Shown: piece after piece, positions 56,697-64,000 of the stretch | Numbering within the stretch: position 1 is the stretch's first letter | Layout of the letters: every line of letters begins with the position of its first letter | Origin: Prosthecobacter gellanilyticus | GTDB lineage: Bacteria > Verrucomicrobiota > Verrucomicrobiia > Verrucomicrobiales > Verrucomicrobiaceae | Direction: 5' to 3' | DNA length: 64,000 nucleotides | Assembly (NCBI RefSeq): GCF_007992435.1 | Contig: NZ_BKAG01000007.1 | Span: forward strand, 62,001 to 126,000 | Made by a program: the position numbers and the translations under genes | The notes under the pieces: model-generated | Database searches by the model: none | What the model was told of the DNA's origin: nothing | The model's input: the letters and a program-made list of their open reading frames with translations, nothing else

Positions 56697-58364
56697 TCAG
56701 TTCCCTGGCATTTTAGAGCCTGCCGCGGCGGTGAAGAAATAGAGGCGCTCGACGAGCTGGCTGGCAGAGGTCATCAGCAGTGAGACAATGAGCATCCAGT
56801 GTGCCGGGGCACCTCCGGCGATGGCCACAGGAATCACAAGACCTGTCATCACGAGGCTGAGTCCGCGCAGCTCAATGTGATGCGAGAGATGCTTCCGGAT
56901 GACCAGCGCGGATTTGTGCCAGGGAGTCGTTTCATCTTCCAAGGCCAGACGATAGCGTGAGATCTCCCAAAGAGAGAGGATCCAGCGCAGCACGACCTTG
57001 ATGCCCATGGCCCAGTAGACAGCAGCGACTCCAAAGAAAATCCACACGGCGGCGCACACGCAGCCACCAAGCAGCAGCATGGTGCCGAAGAACTTGCCTG
57101 AGGTCATCGACAGCGACCAAAACGGCCGCCTTGTGTCCACATACACCATCACGGAGCAAAACACGGCGGCGAGCGCTGCCACAGCCGTGCCAGTCACCGC
57201 GAGTCGCATCCATTCCATATTGTCAAACCACCACGCAGCCGCGATGGCTGCACCACCGCCGGGCAGCGCCCCGAAGGCGAGGATCTCGCGTGAGAGCCAG
57301 GACTTTCTCCAGCCCATGAAGGCGCGCCAGGCTTTCAGAGGCTGCCCGAGGTGCAGCACGCTCAGTTGGATGCCGACCAGCCCAATCAAAAGTGCGACAG
57401 CGCTGGTGATGGCGGCTTGCTGGAGGGTCAGCGCATTCAGCCACATGGCGATGGCGCAGCCGATAAAGGTGCCAGCGCTCATCTGCGTGAGCACCAGCAT
57501 CCAGGAGAGCGGTGTGTGGCCGTGATCCAGCTCGATGCGGCCTGAGTCCGCGGCCTTCGCCGCAACAGGCACTGGCTTACTGGAGATGTAGGTGGTGGTG
57601 GGCCGAGTGTATTTGGAATCAAACGCTCCCGGGATGATGCTGCCGCTCTCCTGGACGAGATCATGACGAATGATCTTGATCTGGATGGCCTCGTTCGGGC
57701 AGGCCTGCACACAGGCAGGGGCTTCACCTTCGGCAAGGCGGCCCTGGCACATGTCGCACTTGCGCACGATGCCGCGCTTGAAGTTAAACTTCGGGACGTC
57801 ATACGGGCATTTCAGGATGCAGTAGCTGCAGCCGATGCACTGGTCGTCCAAGTGCCTAACAATGCCTGTGACAGGGTTTTTATCATAAGCCAGCACGGGG
57901 CAGCCGTCCGCGCAGGCGGGCTCCACACAGTGGTGGCAAGCCGTGGTGACGGTTTGCAGATAGGGCTGCTTTCTCGTGCCGACGAGCAGGCCCATGTCTC
58001 GCCAGGACTCGCCTTCATCGAGACCATTCAGCGAGTGGCAGGCGGCCACGCAGGCCTTGCAGCCGGTGCATTCATCCAGGTGCACTTCAAAGGCATACTG
58101 CTCACCACGCGTGGGCTTCGAGAGCGGGATGAGGTGGGAGAAACGATCACGGACAGGCTTGGAATCATACTCCTCGGAGAAGAGCGCCACCGGCGTCCCC
58201 AGGGTCTTCTGCTCCTTCAGCAGTTCCTCAAGCAGAGACTCCTGGGTGAGTGAGCGCGTCTGAGATCCTGGTGGCGATGATTCACCGTCTCCGCCACCCG
58301 GCTGAGACACAGAGCAGCGTGTCCCTACCGTTGACGTTGGGGATTGTGAGAGGTCGACCACCAT
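56697..58364 (-). CDS. Fused four-cluster ferredoxin subunit and DmsC-type membrane anchor
   Basis: This 555-residue protein joins two subunits that are separate in E. coli DMSO reductase. Residues about 90-245 are DmsB-like with four Cys groups ([46 protein letters not shown]...CVQAC), enough for four [4Fe-4S] clusters. Residues about 290-555 are DmsC-like with about eight membrane helices. The first 90 residues are polar, without a signal sequence. The natural reading is quinol oxidation in the membrane and electron delivery through the clusters to the cytoplasmic nitrate reductase encoded 2 bases downstream. It is 10 bases behind the nitrite reductase gene. Confidence 0.93.
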   Translation of the reverse strand: MVVDLSQSPTSTVGTRCSVSQPGGGDGESSPPGSQTRSLTQESLLEELLKEQKTLGTPVALFSEEYDSKPVRDRFSHLIPLSKPTRGEQYAFEVHLDECTGCKACVAACHSLNGLDEGESWRDMGLLVGTRKQPYLQTVTTACHHCVEPACADGCPVLAYDKNPVTGIVRHLDDQCIGCSYCILKCPYDVPKFNFKRGIVRKCDMCQGRLAEGEAPACVQACPNEAIQIKIIRHDLVQESGSIIPGAFDSKYTRPTTTYISSKPVPVAAKAADSGRIELDHGHTPLSWMLVLTQMSAGTFIGCAIAMWLNALTLQQAAITSAVALLIGLVGIQLSVLHLGQPLKAWRAFMGWRKSWLSREILAFGALPGGGAAIAAAWWFDNMEWMRLAVTGTAVAALAAVFCSVMVYVDTRRPFWSLSMTSGKFFGTMLLLGGCVCAAVWIFFGVAAVYWAMGIKVVLRWILSLWEISRYRLALEDETTPWHKSALVIRKHLSHHIELRGLSLVMTGLVIPVAIAGGAPAHWMLIVSLLMTSASQLVERLYFFTAAAGSKMPGN

Positions 58365-58374
58365 GACTTGTGCC

Positions 58375-60129
58375 TCATGCTTCGCTGAAGATTTCCTGGA
58401 GCTGCCCCACCGTGTGGCGGTTGCAGAAGGCGTGGAAGGACTCGTCCGGCGTGCGCTTCGCGAGATAGCCTTTCAACATCTGCTCCAGCGTGGTGCCGAG
58501 AGATTCGAAGGCCACGCCGCTGAAGATCTGACGGCCGATCTTGCGGTTCTCACCGAAGCCGCCGCCGACGGTGACGTGGTAGCCTTCACCGCTTTCAGAC
58601 TTCACCTTGGTGCCGAGGAGTCCGATGTCTCCCATGAAGTGCTGGGCGCAGGAGTGGGCACAGCCGGTGAAGTGAACGTTCACGGGCTTGTCCAGCTTCA
58701 CGCGCTTGTCCAGGTAGTCCATCATGGCGATGGCGTGGCCCTTGGTGTCGCTGGCGGCGAATTTGCAATATTTGTTACCCGTGCAGGCCACGAAGCCATT
58801 GCGCAGCGGGGAGGTCTCGCAGGGGAAGCCGAGCTTCTTGAGAGACTTCGCCAGCGTGGCGGCATAGGCGGCCTTGACGTTCGGGATGATGAAGTTCTGC
58901 CACACGGTGAGGCGCACTTCGCCGCTGCCATAGCTTTCGGCGAGATCGGCCACGCGCTCGAGCTGCTTGGCGGTCATCTGACCCACGGGAACAGTGGCGC
59001 CGACATAGACGAGACCTTCCTGCTTCTGCGGGTAGGTGCCGACGTGTGAGTGGCCCTGCTGGGAGAACGTGCGCTTCTCCTGAATCGGTGAATCCGGAGC
59101 GAGGCGGGTGAGCTTGAACTTGAGGAACTTTTCTGTCTCCACGAGCACGCCATCGAGTCCTTTATCCTCCACGACATACTTGAAGCGTGCCTTCTTGCGG
59201 TTCGTGCGGTCACCGAACTGGATGAACACGCGCAGCAGAGCGACCATGACGTCGTTGAGTTGCTCGGGCTTCACCAGCACACCCCAGTCGCTGGCGAAAG
59301 TCTGGTGACCTGTGACACCTCCGAGCGCGATGCGGAAGTAGACCCCTGGCTCGATGCCTTCGCTGTTCTCGCCGATCTTCACCGCGCTCGCGCCGATGTC
59401 GTTCGTGTCTTCAACCGAAGAGATCAGGCCGCCGCCATCGTAGGCGATGTTGAACTTGCGCGGCAGATCGTAGAACTCCTTGGAGGCGATGATCAGCGTG
59501 GCCAGCTCATTCACCAGCGGGCGCACATCGATGAGCTCGTAAGGATCATAACCCGCGCAAGGGTTCATCGTGATGTTGCGGATGTTGTCCGCACCCGCGC
59601 CTTTGGAGTGCAAACCACAGCCCTGGATGCGGCGAAGCACATCTGGGCAGTTTTTAGGCTCGATCAGACGAATCTGGAAGTTGTTGCGCGTGGTGATCTG
59701 AATGTAACCCGTGGTCAGTTCACGCGAGATCGCCGCGAGTTCACGAAGCTGGTAGCTTTTCACGATGCCACCCGGAATACGCAGGCGGCACATGTAGCCA
59801 TCCTTCACCGGGTTCAGCCAGAAGAGGCCGTTCCACTTGTAACGAAACACCGACTCAGGCTCAGGCTTCGCATTCCAGCGCGCATCCATCACTAGCTGCT
59901 CGATGGCATCGAAAGGATGCAGCTCACGCTTGATGCGCTCTTCCTTGGTCAGTTCGTCCAAGGATGGACCTGATGGCGCAGCGGCTGCAGCCGGAGCTGC
60001 TGAAATATCTCCAAAGGAAACTCCTCCGGCGGAGACTCCGGCGAAGAAGCCTTCGAGATAACGTTTCTGCTCTGACGAAAAATCGCCAACTGTGTCTTTT
60101 GAGGATTGAGGTGTTAAAAGAGCGTTCAT
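58375..60129 (-). CDS. nirA: Ferredoxin/flavoprotein-dependent nitrite reductase (NirA type)
   Basis: This 584-residue sirohaem/[4Fe-4S] enzyme catalyses the six-electron reduction of nitrite to ammonium. The cluster and sirohaem Cys ligands are in CTGNKYC (about residue 450) and TGCAHSC (about 488). Two ferredoxin-like halves (GYIQITTRNNFQIRLI in the first and VRLTVWQNFIIPNV in the second) show the usual duplication. The N-terminus carries FSSEQKRYLEGFFAGV, which resembles a motif at the start of the flavoprotein encoded upstream. A sulfite-reductase role is the main alternative, but the setting among nitrate genes favours nitrite. It is separated from the upstream operon gene by the inserted four-helix-bundle gene. 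Confidence 0.9.
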   Translation of the reverse strand: MNALLTPQSSKDTVGDFSSEQKRYLEGFFAGVSAGGVSFGDISAAPAAAAAPSGPSLDELTKEERIKRELHPFDAIEQLVMDARWNAKPEPESVFRYKWNGLFWLNPVKDGYMCRLRIPGGIVKSYQLRELAAISRELTTGYIQITTRNNFQIRLIEPKNCPDVLRRIQGCGLHSKGAGADNIRNITMNPCAGYDPYELIDVRPLVNELATLIIASKEFYDLPRKFNIAYDGGGLISSVEDTNDIGASAVKIGENSEGIEPGVYFRIALGGVTGHQTFASDWGVLVKPEQLNDVMVALLRVFIQFGDRTNRKKARFKYVVEDKGLDGVLVETEKFLKFKLTRLAPDSPIQEKRTFSQQGHSHVGTYPQKQEGLVYVGATVPVGQMTAKQLERVADLAESYGSGEVRLTVWQNFIIPNVKAAYAATLAKSLKKLGFPCETSPLRNGFVACTGNKYCKFAASDTKGHAIAMMDYLDKRVKLDKPVNVHFTGCAHSCAQHFMGDIGLLGTKVKSESGEGYHVTVGGGFGENRKIGRQIFSGVAFESLGTTLEQMLKGYLAKRTPDESFHAFCNRHTVGQLQEIFSEA

Positions 60130-60666
60130 AGAATAATGACCAAGGTTCAGGCACCAATGACCAAGGAATGACCAAGAAGCCCAATGACCAACAAGGCAGT
60201 ACTGGAGATGGCGGGGATCAGCCTCCGTTTGATCTGGAGGAGCGGACGGCGTTGTTTGGCGAGATGGTGATCGAGTTCTGTCGTTCGGTTAAGGAAGACA
60301 GTGTGACCCGGCCTTTGATCAGCCAGCTTGTGCGCAGTGGCACCAGCGTGGGCGCGAACTACGGCGAGGCTGATGAGGCTGTGTCGAGGAAAGAGTTTAT
60401 GAATAAGATTGGCACCTGTAAGAAGGAGTCGAAAGAGACTCGTCACTGGGTGCGGATGATTGTGAAAGCCTGCCCTGATAAAAGAAATGCAGCTGTTCCG
60501 GTTTGGAAGGAAGCGAATGAGCTTCTGCTCATCTTTGCGGCTATCTACCGGCAGAAATAGATCCCGAGGTGGGAATGACCAAGCTGCATTTGCGAGCTTG
60601 CATGGGCATTGAGTTTTGGCGTTTGGGATTTCCTTGGTCATTGGCATGCTTGGAAATTGGTCATTC
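60130..60666. repeat. AATGACCAA repeats around the four-helix-bundle gene
   Basis: The nonamer AATGACCAA occurs four times on the left (60135, 60156, 60167, 60183), once forward on the right (60574) and twice as its reverse complement on the right (60634-60642 and 60657-60665). The copies bracket the inserted gene, and the outer ones are inverted relative to each other. The gene's own ATG at 60168 lies inside the third copy. This is the pattern of a small insertion unit with imperfect terminal repeats. Confidence 0.75.
60168..60560 (+). CDS. Four-helix-bundle protein (S23 / 23S rRNA intervening-sequence protein family)
   Basis: This 130-residue protein has the family core FGEMVIEFCRSVKED, PLISQLVRSGTSVGANYGEADEA, KIGTCKKESKETRHWVRMI and a last helix EANELLLIFAAIYR. 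Relatives are found within 23S rRNA intervening sequences, and the Avd proteins of diversity-generating retroelements share the fold; the function of lone copies is unknown. The gene is on the opposite strand to the nitrate operon and breaks the otherwise tight gene order between the flavoprotein and nirA. The first nine codons (MTKKPNDQQ) come partly from repeat sequence. Confidence 0.88.
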   Translation: MTKKPNDQQGSTGDGGDQPPFDLEERTALFGEMVIEFCRSVKEDSVTRPLISQLVRSGTSVGANYGEADEAVSRKEFMNKIGTCKKESKETRHWVRMIVKACPDKRNAAVPVWKEANELLLIFAAIYRQK

Positions 60667-62295
60667 TCAATAGACATCGCGGGCATACCGCTTGGCCTTC
60701 TTCATCTCGTTCACATAGGCGGCGGCCTCTTCGACTGTCTTGCCGCCGGCGGTCTGGATGATCTCGTGCAGGGCTTGATCCACATCCTTGGCCATGCGCT
60801 TGGCATCACCGCAGACGTAGAAGTAGGCGCCTTCCTCCAGCCACTGCCAGAGTTCGCTAGCAGCCTGCATCATGCGGGTCTGGACGTAGATCTTCTCTTC
60901 CTGGTCGCGGCTGAAGGCCGTGTCCAGGCGTGTGAGGTGACCAGTCTGCACCCAACCAATGATTTGATCATGGTAAAGGAAGTCAGTGGTGCGCTTCTGG
61001 TCACCGAAGAACAGCCAGTTCTTGCCGGGAGCTTTCGTGACTTCACGCTCTTCGAGGAAGGCGCGGAAGGGGGCGATGCCTGTTCCCGGGCCGACCATGA
61101 TGACCGGCTTGCTGAGATCTGTCGGCAGGCGGAAGTGATTCGCCGCGTGGAAGTAGATGCCGGTGGTTTCGCCGAGCGGCAGGCGGTCGGAGAGGAAGGT
61201 GCTGGCCACACCTTTGTGCTGCACGCCATCCGTGCTGTAGCGCACCGCGCCGACGCAGAGATGAACTTCATCCGGATGGGCATTGACGCTGGAGGCGATG
61301 GAGTAGAGACGCGGCTGAAGCTTGCGCAGACCTTCGATGAAGGCTGGAAGCGCGATGCCTGCCTCGGGTGTCTTGCCCACGAGGTGACGCACTTCGAAGT
61401 GCTTGATCATCGCCTCACGCAGCGCGCAGGTGGCACCGCTTTCGAGTGTGATGGTGGCCTCTGGATCAAAGGCATGAGCGGCGATGATGCTGTCCACGAC
61501 CTCAGCGCAGTTCTGCACGAAGACGCCGAGCGCATCACCCACTTCATAGGTGAGGCCGCTGCCTTTCAGGCTGAAGGCAATGTGGCGTGTGTCCTTGCTG
61601 CTGTTGGAGGCGTTCAGTGCGACATTGGCGAGCAGTGGGGAGGGGAAGGGGTTCTTCTTGGTGTAGCCGGTTTCCTTCTCCTCTTCTGCTGCAGGCGCTG
61701 CTGCGGCGCTGTCGCTGCCGCTGAGCAGGGTGAAGGCATTCGTGGACCACTTCTTGGCGAGGTCATCGAAGTCCACATCGCAGTCCACGCGATCCACGAT
61801 GCGCGTGGCACCAAGTTCAGCGAGACGCTCATCGAGCTTCTTGCCGGCGAGACAGAAGGTGTCGCCGTAGTTTTTGTCGCCGAGGGCGAGCACGCTGTAC
61901 TGCACGCCTTCGAGTTTCGGGCTGCTGCCATTCTGATTGATGGCATCCCAGAAGGAGATGGCGTTGTCTGGCATGTCGCCCTCACCCCAGGTGGAGGTGA
62001 TGAGCAGGACGTTCTTGTCCTTGAGGAGATCGGCGGGTTGCAACGAGTCGAGACCGGCGGCTCGCGCCGCGAAGCCTCGACCCGTTGCTTCCCTGGCCAG
62101 CCGCTTGGCCAAACTTTCTGCATTGCCGCTCTGGCTGCCGAAGGCGATGAGGAGCGGGCGTTTTGCCTCCGCAGGAGCAGCAGCCACAGCTGCCGCGCCA
62201 CCACGGCTGAGGACACCGGCGAGGAAGCCATTGAGCCAGAAGCGTTGCTCGGCGGTGAAGGGGGCGTTTTCAGGAATGAGCGGGACGTGTGTCAT
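60667..62295 (-). CDS. NADPH-dependent flavoprotein reductase (CysJ-like, flavodoxin-FAD-NADP domains)
   Basis: From the ATG at 62295 this encodes 542 residues. N-terminal motif FTAEQRFWLNGFLAGV (about 12-27), then a flavodoxin domain (LIAFGSQSGNAESLAKRL for FMN phosphate, STWGEGDMPD), a FAD-binding domain (PRLYSIASS) and an NADP-binding domain (IMVGPGTGIAPFRAF and VCGDAKRMAKDVD). It ends KRYARDVY as in CysJ. It should pass electrons from NADPH to a hemoprotein. Here the most likely partner is NirA, the next enzyme of the operon. It lies 24 bases behind the kinase/phosphatase gene. Confidence 0.92.
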   Translation of the reverse strand: MTHVPLIPENAPFTAEQRFWLNGFLAGVLSRGGAAAVAAAPAEAKRPLLIAFGSQSGNAESLAKRLAREATGRGFAARAAGLDSLQPADLLKDKNVLLITSTWGEGDMPDNAISFWDAINQNGSSPKLEGVQYSVLALGDKNYGDTFCLAGKKLDERLAELGATRIVDRVDCDVDFDDLAKKWSTNAFTLLSGSDSAAAAPAAEEEKETGYTKKNPFPSPLLANVALNASNSSKDTRHIAFSLKGSGLTYEVGDALGVFVQNCAEVVDSIIAAHAFDPEATITLESGATCALREAMIKHFEVRHLVGKTPEAGIALPAFIEGLRKLQPRLYSIASSVNAHPDEVHLCVGAVRYSTDGVQHKGVASTFLSDRLPLGETTGIYFHAANHFRLPTDLSKPVIMVGPGTGIAPFRAFLEEREVTKAPGKNWLFFGDQKRTTDFLYHDQIIGWVQTGHLTRLDTAFSRDQEEKIYVQTRMMQAASELWQWLEEGAYFYVCGDAKRMAKDVDQALHEIIQTAGGKTVEEAAAYVNEMKKAKRYARDVY

Positions 62296-62319
62296 GACAA
62301 GAAAAGGAGGGACTAACAA

Positions 62320-63951
62320 TCAATGCGTGGAGATGAGCTTCAGGAGCAGGATCAGGTTGGCGATGAGCAGCAGGAAAAAGCCCACTTTGTAGAAGCGTGG
62401 TGAGATGCGCTCCACGAGCGGGGTGGCATGCTCGAAGAAAGGTTGAACCTTCGCTGGATTGCGCAGGTCATGGAGAAGCTCGGAGTAGTGCTGGTAGCGG
62501 CGCTCCGGGCTGATGGTGATGGCGCGGCGCACGACCGTCTCAAGCCAGGGCGGCACGTTCGGGTTCAGCTTGGTGAGTCCGCGAGCAGGGGAGAAAACGG
62601 GCGTCTGGAAGCGCTCGATCTCGCCATAGGGAAGCTTGCGCGTGAGTGCCTGATACAGCGTGACACCGATGGCGAAGATCTCCGTGCGCTCGCTGATCGG
62701 CGCGCCGTGGAAACGCTCGGGCGCGAGATAGCTGGCCGTGCCGGCGCGTGACGAGATGGAGAAGAGCTCCACCGCGCTGCCGAGATCCACGAGCTTGAAG
62801 GTGAGGCGTGCATAGTCCCCGGCGCACAGGATGTTCTCCGGCTTGATGTCACCATGGGCGAGATCAAGGCGCAGCAGAGTTTGCGAGGCTTCGGCAAGGA
62901 AGTGACCCAGCGCGAGCGCGGAGTCCACGGAGAGCAGACGCTCACGCAGCACCGAGCAAAGGCTGGGTGCGTCCACGAACTCCATCACATAGTAACGCAG
63001 CGTCTGCCCGGCAGGCTCGTGAGAGCGCACGAAGTGCTCAGTCTGTACACGGGTGGCGTTCCAGGCCTCGCGCACAAACGCATTCAGATGTGGTTCGCTG
63101 CTGGTGGCTTCCACGGGGGCGAACTTGATGACCACGCGCTGATGCTCCTTCTCTGCGAGCCACACGCGGTCTGTGCCCTGGAAGCTGCGAATGAGTTCGT
63201 AACCGTCGATGACCTGGCCTTTGGCCAGTGTTTCAGGGATCGTGAGGGCACGCTCGCTCATGGCACGGAGTTGACCGGTTTTCTGAATGTCGAGCACGAC
63301 CGCGCTGATGTCATCCATGGTTTCCGTCTTCGCGTGAAGCAGGGCACTGTGAACGAGGCTGCGGGCGCTGCTGCGCTGGCGCAGAGCGTTGTCGATCTGC
63401 TCCGGCTCGAGATGGTTGCTGAGACCATCAGAGCAGAGCAGGGCCACATCACCGTCCTCGAGGTCGATGTGGAAGACATTCGGAGTGGTCTCCTCGGTCA
63501 TGCCCAGCGCGCGGGTCAGCATGTTGCGCTGATCGTCGTCGACATGGTCTTCAGAGAGCGTGAACAGGCGGTCATTCCGCCAGAGGGAGATGCGCGAGTC
63601 ACCGAGGTTCACGCCATAGAGGCGGTTCCCTTCGATGACAGCCGCGGCGAGCGTGGAGACCATCTCAGGCCGCTCATAGCGGGCAATGGACTCCTGGTAA
63701 AAGGAGCGGTTGAGGATGCGTGTGAACTCGGTCAGAGCACGGGGCGGATCCCAGGAGCGCGGGCGGGCGCTGTAGTTCTCGATCAGCGTGGAGACCGCCC
63801 TCTGAGCTGCTTCACGTGCCGGAGTGCCGGTGCCAGCACCATCACAGAGCACCGCGATCACCGTCTGGTCCCAGGCACGCACGGCGAAGGCATCGGAGGA
63901 GGGATCTCCTTCGTTGCGCGGCAGGCCGAAACTGGTGCTGAGGACTTTCAC
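62320..63951 (-). CDS. Bifunctional PP2C-type phosphatase / Ser-Thr kinase, membrane anchored
   Basis: This is 543 residues from a GTG. Residues about 1-225 are a PP2C-like phosphatase: VLCDGAGTG, GVNLGDSRISLW, CSDGLSNHL and DDISAVVLD supply the metal-binding Asp residues. Residues about 250-500 are a Hanks-type kinase: RVVIKFAP with the ATP Lys, LAHGDIKPENIL (HGD instead of HRD), LVDLGSAVE (DLG instead of DFG) and GTASYLAPERF. One membrane helix lies at about 520-540. Similar fused kinase/phosphatase genes are known in nitrate-assimilation clusters of other bacteria, where they are thought to regulate transport or reduction. It is the first gene of this operon fully inside the window. Confidence 0.92.
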   Translation of the reverse strand: MKVLSTSFGLPRNEGDPSSDAFAVRAWDQTVIAVLCDGAGTGTPAREAAQRAVSTLIENYSARPRSWDPPRALTEFTRILNRSFYQESIARYERPEMVSTLAAAVIEGNRLYGVNLGDSRISLWRNDRLFTLSEDHVDDDQRNMLTRALGMTEETTPNVFHIDLEDGDVALLCSDGLSNHLEPEQIDNALRQRSSARSLVHSALLHAKTETMDDISAVVLDIQKTGQLRAMSERALTIPETLAKGQVIDGYELIRSFQGTDRVWLAEKEHQRVVIKFAPVEATSSEPHLNAFVREAWNATRVQTEHFVRSHEPAGQTLRYYVMEFVDAPSLCSVLRERLLSVDSALALGHFLAEASQTLLRLDLAHGDIKPENILCAGDYARLTFKLVDLGSAVELFSISSRAGTASYLAPERFHGAPISERTEIFAIGVTLYQALTRKLPYGEIERFQTPVFSPARGLTKLNPNVPPWLETVVRRAITISPERRYQHYSELLHDLRNPAKVQPFFEHATPLVERISPRFYKVGFFLLLIANLILLLKLISTH

Positions 63952-63979
63952 GAGTGTGTGCTTTGTTAAGAAAAGGTCG

Positions 63980-64000
63980 TTAGGCGTGGATACGGCGGAT
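63980..64000 (-). CDS. Possible C-terminal end of the next upstream operon gene
   Basis: On the minus strand the last bases read ATC CGC CGT ATC CAC GCC TAA, that is IRRIHA and a stop, 28 bases before the kinase/phosphatase start. A nitrate transporter would be expected here, but seven codons cannot identify a gene. Confidence 0.3.
   Translation of the reverse strand: MRRIHA

Noticed and set aside
60135..60191. AATGACCAA copies as a CRISPR array
   Set aside because: Spacing is irregular (8-21 bases), the units are only 9 bases long, and outer copies are inverted.
60616..62316. Long open frame opposite the flavoprotein gene
   Set aside because: The minus-strand frame holds all flavodoxin, FAD and NADP motifs. 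The plus-strand frame has none and is a by-product of high GC third positions.

Overview
The window looks like chromosome of a high-GC member of the Verrucomicrobiota, most likely a Prosthecobacter- or Verrucomicrobium-like species. This is inferred from the gene families, not from a marker gene. The clues are a PVC-type secreted dehydrogenase with a C-terminal haem c site, an FGly sulfatase, very large Ig/Calx-beta/carboxypeptidase-regulatory-like surface proteins, few clear Shine-Dalgarno sites, and several families of small interspersed palindromic repeats.

Layout. (1) 1-17.8 kb is ordinary chromosome: a truncated LOG-family hydrolase, the PVC dehydrogenase, a fused NadD-NadK, thiG behind a parDE-type toxin-antitoxin pair, hemQ divergent from a ferredoxin, tRNA-Pro, lgt, a type I phosphodiesterase, an S4-domain protein, fabF, an orphan ParD-like antitoxin, a sulfatase and a small Ser/Thr kinase. 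(2) 17.9-45.1 kb is the most unusual part. An intact tRNA-Cys is followed by a decayed fragment of an AraC-type regulator. About 27 kb later the last 29 bases of the same tRNA recur (28/29 identical) beside the intact AraC-type gene. Between these direct repeats lie only large secreted proteins and their small partners: a 2429-aa protein with three 640-aa modules, then a divergent same-strand group (1099-aa Ig/invasin-like protein, 379-aa unknown, 2479-aa mosaic, DUF1573 protein, vanadium-haloperoxidase-like protein), and a 1125-aa protein that reuses the module of the 2429-aa one. I see no integrase or transposase. (3) 45-54.5 kb holds xylA divergent from the PAS-AraC regulator, a complete tripartite RND efflux operon with a His-rich adaptor, an AlkA-type glycosylase and a small membrane protein. 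(4) 54.5-64 kb is a nitrate-assimilation operon on the minus strand: PP2C-kinase fusion, CysJ-like flavoprotein, NirA-type nitrite reductase, a fused four-cluster ferredoxin/DmsC membrane anchor, and a cytoplasmic molybdopterin nitrate reductase. A four-helix-bundle gene bordered by AATGACCAA repeats sits on the opposite strand inside this operon.

How the genes work together. The nitrate operon suggests that quinol electrons reach a cytoplasmic nitrate reductase through the fused anchor, and that NADPH electrons reach NirA through the flavoprotein. NirA and the flavoprotein share a short N-terminal motif that may be a docking element. The 27-kb segment looks like a horizontally gained or duplicated cell-surface locus at tRNA-Cys, and it is the best candidate here for an undescribed system. 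I found no rRNA, CRISPR array, insertion sequence or prophage.
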